In this document: positions 28,325-36,800 of the stretch, in pieces
Layout: every line of letters begins with the position of its first letter
How positions within the stretch are numbered: the first letter of the stretch is position 1
Assembly (NCBI RefSeq): GCF_002813375.1
Contig: NZ_PHUJ01000003.1
Span: 2,728,001 to 2,792,000, forward strand
Direction of reading: 5' to 3'
From: Pseudonocardia alni
Lineage (GTDB): Bacteria > Actinomycetota > Actinomycetes > Mycobacteriales > Pseudonocardiaceae
DNA: 64,000 bases
The notes under the pieces: generated by a model
Databases searched by the model: none
What the model was told of the DNA's origin: nothing
What the model saw: only the letters and a program-made list of their open reading frames with translations
Position numbers and translations under genes: made by a program

Positions 28325-29383
28325 ATGACCACCGAGCTCGGCCTGCCGTCGCTGCGGGGCGGCGCGTCCCGGGACCCGGCCCGACCGGCCGACCCCCGTC
28401 TCGTCGACGGGTTCGGCCGGGTCGCGACCGACCTGCGGATCTCGCTCACCGACCGCTGCAACCTGCGCTGCACCTACTGCATGCCCGCCGAGGGCCTGGA
28501 CTGGATGCCGCGCGAGGAGCAGCTGACCGACGCGGAGCTGAACCGGCTGATCGCGCTGGCGGTGCGCGACCTCGGGATCGAGGAGCTGCGGTTCACCGGC
28601 GGTGAACCGCTGCTGCGCAAGGGCCTGGAGGAGATCTTCTCCGCGGCGTCGGCGCTGGAGCCCCGCCCGGACATCTCGCTGACCACCAACGGCATCGGGC
28701 TCGCCCGCCGCGCCGGGGCCCTCGCGGCCTCCGGGGTGAACCGGCTCAACGTCTCGATGGACACCCTGCGTCCGGAGCGGTTCGCGCAGATCACCCGGCG
28801 CGACCGCCTGTCGGACGTCATCGACGGGATGGCCGCCGCGCACGCCGCGGGCCTGTCCCCGGTGAAGATCAACGCGGTGCTGCTGCGCGGCGTGAACGAC
28901 GACGAGGCCGCGGACCTGCTGGAGTTCGCGCTGACCCACGGCTACCAGCTGCGTTTCATCGAGCAGATGCCGCTCGACGCCCAGCACGGCTGGCGCCGCA
29001 CCGAGATGATCACCGCCGAGGAGATCCTGGCGCGGCTCGAGGAGCGCTTCGTGCTCACCCCGTCCGACGAGGACCGTGGCGGCGCGCCCGCCGAGCGGTT
29101 CGTGGTGGACGGGGGCCCCGCCACCGTCGGGGTGATCGCCTCGGTGACCCGCCCGTTCTGCGGGGCCTGCGACCGGACCCGTCTCACCGCCGACGGCCAG
29201 GTCCGCACCTGCCTGTTCGCCACCGGCGAGACCGACCTGCGCGCCATGCTCCGCGGCGGCGCGACCGACGCCGAGATCGCCGACGTCTGGCGCGACGCGA
29301 TGTGGGGCAAGAAGGCGGGCCATGGCATCGACGACCCCGGATTCCTGCAGCCCGCGCGCCCCATGAGCGCGATCGGAGGATGA
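28325..29383 (+). CDS. moaA: GTP 3',8-cyclase (molybdenum cofactor biosynthesis)
   Basis: The 352-residue radical-SAM enzyme has the N-terminal cluster motif CNLRCTYC (about residues 45-52), LRFTGGEPLLR, and the C-terminal cluster Cys set (PFCGACDRTRL ... VRTCLF), ending in the conserved GG. It converts GTP to 3',8-cyclo-7,8-dihydro-GTP, the first step of Moco synthesis. It is followed immediately by moaD with overlapping signals, and lies near mod genes and upstream of Mo-hydroxylase genes. TAGCCT 7 nt before the ATG indicates a leaderless mRNA. Confidence 0.95.
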   Translation: MTTELGLPSLRGGASRDPARPADPRLVDGFGRVATDLRISLTDRCNLRCTYCMPAEGLDWMPREEQLTDAELNRLIALAVRDLGIEELRFTGGEPLLRKGLEEIFSAASALEPRPDISLTTNGIGLARRAGALAASGVNRLNVSMDTLRPERFAQITRRDRLSDVIDGMAAAHAAGLSPVKINAVLLRGVNDDEAADLLEFALTHGYQLRFIEQMPLDAQHGWRRTEMITAEEILARLEERFVLTPSDEDRGGAPAERFVVDGGPATVGVIASVTRPFCGACDRTRLTADGQVRTCLFATGETDLRAMLRGGATDAEIADVWRDAMWGKKAGHGIDDPGFLQPARPMSAIGG

Positions 29384-29385
29384 GC

Positions 29386-29670
29386 ATGACCCCCTCGCTC
29401 ACCACGCCCCTGGTGACCCGCACGCTGACCGTCCGCTACTTCGCCGCCGCCAAGGCGGCCGCCGGCACCGGTGAGGAGACCGTCGAGATCCCCGGCGGCG
29501 CGACGGTGGCCGACGCCGTCGCCGCACTCGGCACCGCGCACGGCCCGGAGCTGGAGCAGGTGTTGCTGCGCTGCAGCTTCCTGCTCGACGAGGTGGCGGT
29601 GCGCGACCGCTCCACCGCGGTCGGCGGGGCGGCCACGCTCGACGTGCTCCCGCCGTTCGCCGGCGGCTGA
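29386..29670 (+). CDS. moaD: Molybdopterin synthase small subunit (MoaD)
   Basis: This 94-residue beta-grasp protein ends in the required Gly-Gly (DVLPPFAGG), which is adenylated and converted to thiocarboxylate to donate sulfur for molybdopterin. The core VTVRYFAAAKAAAG-like start (here LTVRYFAAAKAAAGTGEE) and ATVADAVAALGTAHG are typical. ATG 29386 follows GGAGG with 6-nt spacing. An ATG at 29380 overlapping the moaA stop is also possible, adding two residues. It forms an operon with moaA. The partner moaE is not in the window. Confidence 0.9.
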   Translation: MTPSLTTPLVTRTLTVRYFAAAKAAAGTGEETVEIPGGATVADAVAALGTAHGPELEQVLLRCSFLLDEVAVRDRSTAVGGAATLDVLPPFAGG

Positions 29671-29711
29671 GACCCGGCGCCTCCGGCGGGGCGGCCCGGT
29701 CCGTCCGCGCG

Positions 29712-29816
29712 GCTCGGTCCTCGGGGACGGTCGCTCGGTCCTCGGGGACGGTCGCTCGGTCCACGGGGACGGTCGGTCAGTCCTCGGGGACGGTCGGTCA
29801 GTCCTCGGGGACGGTC
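29712..29816. repeat. Five tandem 21-bp repeats (VNTR-like)
   Basis: Five back-to-back 21-bp units share the core CGGTCCTCGGGGACGG (one unit has ccacgg, the last two ggtcag). They fill the space between moaD and the convergent hypothetical gene, whose stop codon is inside the last unit. Each unit is self-complementary (GTCC/GGAC), so the array could fold as a bidirectional terminator. Copy number is likely variable between strains. Confidence 0.85.
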
Positions 29817-30265
29817 GCGACCCGGCCGGTCGGCACCCCACCGGCGCAGCTCAGCGTGACCCGGACGTCCGGGACGTCGTCGCCGTCGAAGACGACCTCG
29901 GCCGGGCCGATGTCCGTGTCGTCCTCGCGCTCCCAGCCCTGCGCGGGGTTGACCGACACGATCCGCGGGGCCGCGCCGTCGCACCGGACCAGGATGTTCC
30001 CCGCCGTCCCGGCCTGCACCACCGCGGGCGGGGCGGAGGCGGGCGCCGTCGTCGGGACGGGCGCGGGTGCCGGTGGCGCGGCGGTGGCGGCCTGCTGGGC
30101 CAGGCGGGCGTCCACCTGCTCGGCGCTGAGCGGCTGCGTCTGTGTGCCCGCGAGGTCGCTGCCGATGCTCCCGACGGCCGTCAGGCCCAGGAGCAGGGCA
30201 CCCGCGGCCGCGGCGGTCCAGAGCGCGATCTGCAGGACGGGGCGCGTCGGTCGTTCCACGCGCAC
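29798..30265 (-). CDS. Hypothetical membrane-anchored/secreted protein
   Basis: This 155-residue protein is not recognised. One N-terminal transmembrane segment (IALWTAAAAGALLLGLTAVGSIG) is followed by an Ala/Pro/Thr-rich linker. An extracellular domain of about 65 residues follows, with two Cys (NILVRCDGAAPRIVSVNPAQGW ... VRVTLSCAGG) that could form a disulfide. It starts with GTG 30265. It is divergent from the two-component system, 97 bp away, so its promoter region is shared with that regulator's predicted operator. Its stop lies in the 21-bp tandem array. Confidence 0.7.
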   Translation of the reverse strand: MRVERPTRPVLQIALWTAAAAGALLLGLTAVGSIGSDLAGTQTQPLSAEQVDARLAQQAATAAPPAPAPVPTTAPASAPPAVVQAGTAGNILVRCDGAAPRIVSVNPAQGWEREDDTDIGPAEVVFDGDDVPDVRVTLSCAGGVPTGRVATVPED

Positions 30266-30281
30266 AGCATGCCCCGGACCC

Positions 30282-30299
30282 GGTTAACGGATCCCTAAA
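30282..30299 (-). promoter_or_regulatory. Predicted response-regulator operator (autoregulation)
   Basis: On the minus strand the site reads TTTAGGG-ATCC-GTTAACC, two 7-mers repeated at 11 bp, the spacing used by OmpR-family regulators. Similar TTAGG half-sites lie before both PepSY-like genes (32363-32380 and 41141-41181). Confidence 0.4.
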
Positions 30300-30348
30300 C
30301 GCGACACAAGCGACGGCTGTGCCCCACCGCGGTCGGGGTCGCGGCGGA

Positions 30349-30354
30349 TAGGTT
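30349..30354 (+). promoter_or_regulatory. -10 element of the two-component operon
   Basis: TAGGTT lies 8 nt upstream of the GTG at 30363, with no Shine-Dalgarno, so the regulator is probably translated from a leaderless mRNA. Confidence 0.45.
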
Positions 30355-30362
30355 CTCCCTCC

Positions 30363-31073
30363 GTGGCCCAGATCCTGATCGTCGAGGACGACCCCGGCAT
30401 CCGCGGAGCGCTCATCCGCGGGCTGACCGAGCGGGGGCACGCCGTCGACTCCGCACCGACCGCGATGGCCGGGCTGGAGCACGCCGTCGGGAAGCGGCCC
30501 GACCTCGTGGTGCTCGACCTCGGCCTGCCCGACATGGACGGCACCACCATGCTGCGGATGCTGCGTGGCGCCAGCACGGTGCCGGTGATCGTCGCGACCG
30601 CACGCGACGACGAGACCGAGATCGTCTCCGTGCTCGACGCGGGAGCCGACGACTACCTGGTCAAACCGTTCGCCGCCGCCCAGCTCGACGCCCGGATCCG
30701 GGCGGTGCTGCGCCGGCTCGGCGACGGGGCGGGCGACCCCACCGTCGTCGTCGGCGGGCTGTCGGTGGACCCCCGTTCGCGGCGCGCGGTGCTCGACGGC
30801 ACCGAGCTGGAGCTGACCCCGCGCGAGTTCGACCTGCTGCACCACCTCGCCGCCCGTGCCGACCAGGTCGTCAGCAAGCGGGAGCTGGTGACCGAGGTCT
30901 GGCAGCAGCCCTACGGCGGCGCCGACAAGACCGTCGACGTGCACCTGTCGTGGCTGCGCCGCAAGCTCGGCGAGACCGCGCAGGCCCCGCGCTACCTGCA
31001 CTCGGTGCGCGGCGTCGGGGTCCGGCTGTCCGCGCCGCCGGCGCCGCCGGGGACCGGGGAGGGCACCGCCTGA
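30363..31073 (+). CDS. OmpR/PhoB-family response regulator
   Basis: The 236-residue protein has a receiver domain with acidic pocket (VEDDPG), phosphoacceptor Asp in VVLDLGLPDMDG, Thr/Ala switch (IVATARDD) and Lys (DDYLVKPFA). A C-terminal winged helix follows (ELTPREFDLLHHLAARADQVVSKRELVTEVW ... KTVDVHLSWLRRKLGE). It is the regulator of the adjacent histidine kinase; the stop overlaps the kinase ATG by one base. Predicted 11-bp-spaced sites upstream of itself and the PepSY-like genes suggest its regulon. Confidence 0.92.
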   Translation: MAQILIVEDDPGIRGALIRGLTERGHAVDSAPTAMAGLEHAVGKRPDLVVLDLGLPDMDGTTMLRMLRGASTVPVIVATARDDETEIVSVLDAGADDYLVKPFAAAQLDARIRAVLRRLGDGAGDPTVVVGGLSVDPRSRRAVLDGTELELTPREFDLLHHLAARADQVVSKRELVTEVWQQPYGGADKTVDVHLSWLRRKLGETAQAPRYLHSVRGVGVRLSAPPAPPGTGEGTA

Positions 31074-32350
31074 TGCGCCGGCGCATCCTCGTCCTCGTCG
31101 GGGCGACCGTGCTGCTGGTGCTGGTCGCGTTCGCGGTCCCGCTCGCGACGCTGATCCGCTCGGTCGCGGAGAGCTCGGCGGTGTCCGCGGCGACCGTCCA
31201 GGCCCAGGTGCTGACCCCGGCCGTCGCGGGCGGGGACCGGTCGGTGCTGGTCCCCGCCGTACAGAACGCCGACGGCCGCGACGCCTCCGACGTCTCGGTG
31301 TTCCTGCCCGACGGCACCGTGCTCGGCGCGCCCGCACCGCGCAGCCCGGTCGTCCGGCTGGGTCTGCTCGGGACGAGCGCGTCGACCGAGGCGGCCGGCG
31401 GGCGCGAGCTGGTGTTCGCGGTGACCGGCGCCGCGGGCGGCAACGCCGCGATCCGCGTGTTCGTCCCCGACGCCGAGCTCACCCGCGGGGTGACCCGCTC
31501 CTGGCTGCTGCTGGGCGGGCTGTCGCTGGTGCTGCTCGCCGGAGGGCTGCTGCTCGCGGACCGGCTGGCCCGCACCCTCGTCGACGCCACCACCGACCTG
31601 TCCGGGGTGTCGGAGCGGCTCGCGGCCGGCGACCTGTCCGCGCGCGCCGACCCCGGCGCCCCGGCCGAGCTCGGTGTCGTCGCGAGCGCGCTGAACGGGC
31701 TGGCCGGGCGGATCTCGGAGCTGCTGCGCGAGGAGCGGGAGAACGTCGCGGACCTGGCACACCGGGTCCGCACCCCGCTGACCGCCCTGCAGCTCGACGC
31801 CGAGGCCCTGCGCGACCCGGACGAGTCCGCACGGCTGTCGGCCGGGGTCGACGGCGTCCGGCGCGCGGTCACGGGCGCGATCGAGCAGGCCCGGCGACGC
31901 GGCGGCACGACCCGCAGCGCGGACGCGGCGGCCGTCGTCCGGGAGCGGGTGGAGTTCTGGCGGGTGCTGGCCGAGGACACCGACCGCTCGGTGACCCTGC
32001 ACCTGGCCGACGGCCCGCTGCCCGTGGCCTGCGCACCCGGCGACCTGGAGGCGTGTGTGGACGCGCTGCTGGGCAACGTCTTCGCGCACACCCCGGACGG
32101 CACGGCCTTCGACGTCGAGCTGTCGGCCCGGGCCGGCGGGGGCGCCCGGATCGTCGTGCACGACGACGGTCCGGGGCTGCCGCCCGGGACCGACCCGACC
32201 TCCCGCGGGGTCAGCGGCGGCGGCTCGACGGGGCTGGGCCTCGACATCGCCCGGCGCACCGCCGACCAGGGCGGCGGGGCACTGACGGTGCTCTCCCCGG
32301 CCGGGGGCGGGCTGCGGGTGGAGCTGGAGCTGGGGCCGCCCGCGGGCTGA
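31073..32350 (+). CDS. Sensor histidine kinase
   Basis: The 425-residue membrane kinase has a first TM at residues 5-27, an extracytoplasmic sensor of about 115 residues, a second TM (LLLGGLSLVLLAGGLLLA), a HAMP domain, and the phosphoacceptor box DLAHRVRTPLTALQLDAEAL (His where SHELRTPL is usual). ATPase motifs follow: N-box-like LLGNVFAHTPDG, HDDGPGLPPG, and STGLGLDIARR. It pairs with the upstream regulator. The adjacent PepSY-like gene suggests it senses envelope stress or a secreted ligand; that is inference. Confidence 0.9.
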   Translation: MRRRILVLVGATVLLVLVAFAVPLATLIRSVAESSAVSAATVQAQVLTPAVAGGDRSVLVPAVQNADGRDASDVSVFLPDGTVLGAPAPRSPVVRLGLLGTSASTEAAGGRELVFAVTGAAGGNAAIRVFVPDAELTRGVTRSWLLLGGLSLVLLAGGLLLADRLARTLVDATTDLSGVSERLAAGDLSARADPGAPAELGVVASALNGLAGRISELLREERENVADLAHRVRTPLTALQLDAEALRDPDESARLSAGVDGVRRAVTGAIEQARRRGGTTRSADAAAVVRERVEFWRVLAEDTDRSVTLHLADGPLPVACAPGDLEACVDALLGNVFAHTPDGTAFDVELSARAGGGARIVVHDDGPGLPPGTDPTSRGVSGGGSTGLGLDIARRTADQGGGALTVLSPAGGGLRVELELGPPAG

Positions 32351-32362
32351 GCGGGTACCGAT

Positions 32363-32380
32363 CTTGGGGTGCCGTTAGGA
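32363..32380 (+). promoter_or_regulatory. Predicted response-regulator operator before PepSY-like gene 1
   Basis: CTTGGGG-TGCC-GTTAGGA: two 7-mers with an 11-bp period. The following stretch (cgtgcagcgcg) is also nearly repeated before PepSY-like gene 2 at 41161-41172. Confidence 0.4.
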
Positions 32381-32457
32381 GTCGTGCAGCGCGCCGTTGA
32401 TCGACAGCGCGGCATCGTCACCGGTGTCAGCACGACCCCTCCCGGAAGGACATCCCG

Positions 32458-32874
32458 ATGCCCTCGACGCTCTCCCTCGCCGCCCTCGCCGCCACCGGCC
32501 TCCTGCTCGTCGGCGGCGGTGCCGCGTGCGCCTCGCCGGCCGAGGTCGCCGTGACCCCCGCCGCGCAGAGCGCCGCCGACACCGCCCCCGCACCGGGCGC
32601 CGGTGCCGCCGTGGACCGTGCCGCGGCCGAGCGGATCGCCGTCGAGCGGGCCGGGGGCGGACAGGTCGTGACGGTCGAGTTCGACCGCGCCGACGACGAC
32701 CGCGACGACGACCGGGACGACGACTCCCGCTCCGACGACCGCGACCACTGGGAGGTCGAGGTCCGCACCGCCGACGCCGAGCACGACGTCGACGTCGACG
32801 CCGCGACCGGTGAGGTCCTCGACCACGACGTCGACCGGAACGACCGCACCGACGACGACCGCGACGACAGCTGA
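32458..32874 (+). CDS. PepSY-like, Asp-rich secreted protein (paralogue 1)
   Basis: The 138-residue protein has a signal peptide (SLAALAATGLLLVGGGAACA). Its C-terminal PepSY-type unit reads VDRAAAERIAVERAGGGQVVTVEFDRA, then HWEVEVRTADAEHDVDVDAATGEVLDHDVD. The linker and tail are runs of Asp/Arg (DDDRDDDRDDD). PepSY units bind or inhibit extracytoplasmic proteins or metals. It lies directly after the two-component operon and shares strong similarity with the gene at 41260, including upstream DNA. A good Shine-Dalgarno (ggaagga) precedes ATG 32458. Confidence 0.75.
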   Translation: MPSTLSLAALAATGLLLVGGGAACASPAEVAVTPAAQSAADTAPAPGAGAAVDRAAAERIAVERAGGGQVVTVEFDRADDDRDDDRDDDSRSDDRDHWEVEVRTADAEHDVDVDAATGEVLDHDVDRNDRTDDDRDDS

Positions 32875-32892
32875 CCCGGACCGGGTGAGCCC

Positions 32893-33885
32893 TCAGGCCG
32901 GGGCGAGCCCGTCGCGCCAGTCCGGGTCGCCGGCCAGGACCGTGACCCCGACGGCCTCCTGGGCCAGGCGCGCCCCGGCCGCGAAGAGGTCGCGGACGGG
33001 GCCGCGCAGTCCGGCGTCGAGCCACTCGACCTCGCTGTGGTCCACCGTCCGCGCCGAGGCCGGGCGCCCGTGTCGCAGCAGCGCCCGGTACAGCCCGGTC
33101 GCGGGCCGCACCGGCGGCAGGCCGTGCGCCTCGGCGAGATCGGAGGCGGCACGCGGGATCCGCAGCCCGGCGGCGTCGAGGTCGCCGAAGTAGCGGACCG
33201 CCGCGGGCGGGTCGTCGCGCAGGGCGAGCACCGACGCGGTGAACGCGTTCCCCGCGCCCCAGGCGAGGCCACCGACCGGGCCGGGCTCGGGCGCCAGGGC
33301 ACGGCGCAGCGAGTCCAGGGTGTCGGCGTTCTCGACGACGAGCAGCACCGGCCCGCCGCCGGGCAGGCGCTCGCGGTGCAGCGGCGGGACGACCCGGCGG
33401 GCCCGCAGGACCTCCGGCGTCAGCCCGCCGGGCAGCGGGCCGTCGAAGGCCTTCTCGTCGCCGGTGATCTCCAGCGCGCGCTCGCGCAGCGGGACCTCCA
33501 CCGCCCGGGACGCGTGGGCGAACAGCCAGTCGTTGACCTGCAGCAGCACCCGCGACGGCCGCCGCAGGTCCGCGGCCCCCGACAGCGCGGGATGCCACGG
33601 CCCCCGGTCCACGGCCGGGGCGGCGTCCGTGCACGGCCGGACCAGCCGTACCGAGTTCGGCAGCGGCGGCACCCCGTCGTCGGTCCGGCCGGTCGGCTCC
33701 AGCACGCCCGCGGCGGCCAGCTCGGCCAGTACCCCGGCGAGGTTCCGCCGGGCGTCGACGCTGCCGACCATCGTGGGGTCCGCCTGCAGGAACGCCGCGC
33801 GCACCGCCGAGCGCGGGATCCGGGTCCGCCCGGAGGCCGCCAGCAGCTCCGCGAGCCGCTCCGCGACCGGCCCGGGCGGGGTCAT
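32893..33885 (-). CDS. Wadjet-like JetD: TOPRIM nuclease subunit
   Basis: The 330-residue protein has an N-terminal winged-helix-like region, a central arm-like part (RPSRVLLQVNDWLFAHASRAVEVPLRERALEITGDEKAF), and a C-terminal TOPRIM fold with the acidic residues in LLVVENADT and YFGDLDAAGLRI (E and DxD). In Wadjet and MksBEFG systems this subunit cleaves plasmid DNA after SMC-driven loop extrusion. Its ATG overlaps the stop of the SMC gene (ATGA), and it is the last of four coupled genes. The JetD assignment rests on the TOPRIM motifs plus gene order; the subtype is not assigned. Confidence 0.75.
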   Translation of the reverse strand: MTPPGPVAERLAELLAASGRTRIPRSAVRAAFLQADPTMVGSVDARRNLAGVLAELAAAGVLEPTGRTDDGVPPLPNSVRLVRPCTDAAPAVDRGPWHPALSGAADLRRPSRVLLQVNDWLFAHASRAVEVPLRERALEITGDEKAFDGPLPGGLTPEVLRARRVVPPLHRERLPGGGPVLLVVENADTLDSLRRALAPEPGPVGGLAWGAGNAFTASVLALRDDPPAAVRYFGDLDAAGLRIPRAASDLAEAHGLPPVRPATGLYRALLRHGRPASARTVDHSEVEWLDAGLRGPVRDLFAAGARLAQEAVGVTVLAGDPDWRDGLAPA

Positions 33886-36800
33886 CCGGCCGACCCCGCG
33901 CCGTCGTCGCCGGTGCCGGCGGCCACCGCGGCCTCGGGGCGCCGGTAGACGCGGGCGGCGGTGATCCGGCCGCCGGGGGCGTCGGCGTCGGGCACCGACC
34001 GGGTGACCCGCTCGTCGACGGACAGGTACTTGCGTCCGGCACGCAGGTCGGCGTCGTTGCGCAGCCGCACGAGCAGCGGGAACGACGACAGCGCGCCGGC
34101 GTCGAACAGCCCGGTCGTGTAGACCAGCTGCACGCCGAGGGCCTGTGCGACACCGAACTGCAGCTCCAGCAGGTACCCCGCCGACGCCCGCCCGATCGGG
34201 TTGTCGAGGAACAGCACGCCCGCGTGCGCCCGCCTGCCCTGCCCGCGCTGGTGCGCCCGCAGCGCCGCCATCGTGCAGTACAGGACGATCGCCGCGGTCA
34301 GCTGCTGCCCGCCGGAGAACACGTCCTTGATCGCGGAGACACGCAGCCGCTCGGTGCGCAGCACGGCGTCGGGCTTGAGCATCTCGACCCGGACGCCCTT
34401 CGGCATCGCCGCCCGGACCCCGCGCAGCAGCATGGACGTGCCGTCGCGCCGGTCCTTCGCCTTCCCGCCCGCCATGCCGGTGGCGGTGCGGTCGACGACG
34501 GCGCCGAGCTCGTGGCGCAGCGCCGCGTCGGGCAGCTCCTCGAACCGGATCCGCAGGAACTGCTGGCCCGACCAGTCGCCGAGGCCCTCGGGCAGCTGGG
34601 AGAGCCGTTGCGCGAGGCGCACCGTGCGCAGCGCTTCGCCGACCATCCCGGACAGCCGGGTGACGATCCCGGAGCGGTGCCGCTCGATGTTGCCGAGGTC
34701 GTCGTCGAGGGAGCGCAGCCGCGGGCGCAGCGCGGCGATCCACTCCGCGGCGAGGCCGGGCATCTCCGACCGGTCGACGCCGCCGATGTGGCGGTGCACC
34801 GGGGAGCTCAGGGTCGCGAACCGCGGGTCCTGCGCGAAGCGGGCGACGGCGTCGACCCCCTCGCGGACCTTCTTCTCGGCCCGCGTCCGCTCCCCCGCCG
34901 CGTCGCGGACGGCGTTCTGGTGGCGCTTGAGCGCAGCCTGGGCGGCCTCGACGTCACCGTCGAACGGCACCCCGGACGGCTCGGGCGGCTCGTCCAGCGA
35001 GGACACGACCAGCCCGAACCCGCGGGCGAGGTCGGTGGCGGTGCGGTGGGCGTCCTCGGCGTCGGTCCGGGCCCGACGACGGCGTTCCAGGTCCTTGCCC
35101 GCCGCGTCCAGGTCGGCCGTGGCGCGGGCGACCAGCTCGCGGCCGTGCTCGGCGTCGCGGGGCGGGTCGTACGGCGCGCAGCGGGCGGAGCGACCCTCGG
35201 CACCGTGGTCGATCGGCCGCTCGCCGCCGGTGAACCGCTCCAGCTCGCGGCGGGCGACGGCCAGCTCGGTCGCGGCGTCGGCGCGGCGGCCCTCGGCCTC
35301 GTCGTAGGCGGTCCGGGCCTGCTCGGCGGCGGCGCGGCGGCTGGCTGCGTCGGCGCCGTCGGGGGTGTGCAGGAACGCCGTCGCGGCCTCGACGACGGTG
35401 CGCGGCAGCCCGTCGACGGCGACCCGCCGCTCCCGCGCATCGGCCTCGGCCCGCTCCAGCGCACCCTGCAGGTCGGTGTCGACGGAGGCCGAGGCGTAGG
35501 CGTCGCGGGCCCGCTGGAACTCCTCGCGCAGCTCGGCCAGCGACCCCTCGGGGGCCCCCTCCGGCTCCCCGTCCTGCCCGCCGACCTCGTCGGTGGAGAC
35601 CGGGAGCGCCGCGGCCTCGTCGCGCAGGGTCGTGCCGATGCCGCGCTGCCGGTCGCGCGTCTGCTGCGCGTCGGCGGCCTCGCGACCGGCGCGGTCGGCG
35701 GTGGTCCCGGCGGCGTCGGCCTCCTGGCGGGCCCGCGCGGCGTCGGCCTCCCCGGTGCGCATCCGCTCCTCGTGCGTCGCCCGGCGGGCGAGCTCGGTGC
35801 GCAGCGCGGCGAGCGCGTCCGCCCGGCGACGGGTGTCCCCGGCGGTGCGCTCCAGGCCGGGCCGGTCGACGGTGAGCCGGTCGGCGCGCTCGTCGAGGTC
35901 CTCGACCTCGGCGCGGGTCGCCTCGTACTCGGCGACGGCCGCGGCCCGTGCGGCCTCGGCGGCCTCGGCGGCCTCGGTGAGGTCGGCGAGGGTGGGACGA
36001 CGGTCGCGCAGCGCGGCGAACCGGTCCCGCAGCCTGCGGTCGTCGTCGAGGACGGTCTCCAGCTCGGCGAGCCGGGCGGCGCGCTCGGTGGTCTCGGCGA
36101 CGAGCCGGACCCGGACCTGTTCGGCGGCCTCCTCGTCGTGCAGGGCCGGGTTGGGCGGCACGACGAAGTCGATCCCGGGCGCCGCGTCGGCGTCGGCGCG
36201 CAGCGCGGCGGTGGTGCCGACCGCGACCAGGCAGGCCGGCAGCAGCCGCGCCGCGTCCAGCTCGGCGCGGGCCCGCTCGGCGTCGCGCGCGTCGTTGAGC
36301 AGCACCCCGCCCGCCAGGTGCGGTAGCCGCGCCAGCACGGTCTCCCGGTCGGGGGCGGGCAGCTTCGCCAGGTAGCGACGGCCGGACCAGGCGGTGATCC
36401 CGGCGGCCTCCAGCGCCGCGAGGACGTCCTCGATCTCCGTCGGGTCGGGCAGCAGGCCGCCGTCGCCGAGCGCGGCGAGCGCGCGTTCGTCGCGGCGCTG
36501 GTCGCCGTGCAGGGTCGTCCGCTCCCGCTCGGCGCCGCGGATCGCGGTGGTCAGGGTGTCGACGACGAGGCCCGCGTCGGTGTCCGGGCGGGTCTCGTCG
36601 AGTCCGAGCAGCTCCGCGGGCCGGACCTCCGCGGCGAGCGCGACGGCGTCGGCCTCCGCGGCGGAGCGCGCGGCCTCGGCGGTCGCGGCGTCGGCGCGGG
36701 CGGCGGCCGCCGCGTCCTGGGCGGCGGTGCGGCGGGCCTCGGCGGCCCGTCGCTCCTCGCGGATCGTGGCGGCCGCGGTGTCGGCGTCGGCGAGCGCGGT

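Noticed and set aside
29712..29816. CRISPR-like array
   Set aside because: The 21-bp units are directly adjacent with no spacers and no cas genes nearby, so it is a tandem repeat.
29436..31337. Long minus-strand frame through the 21-bp repeats and regulator genes
   Set aside because: It is antisense to moaD and the two-component genes and just reads the repeats as a heptapeptide.
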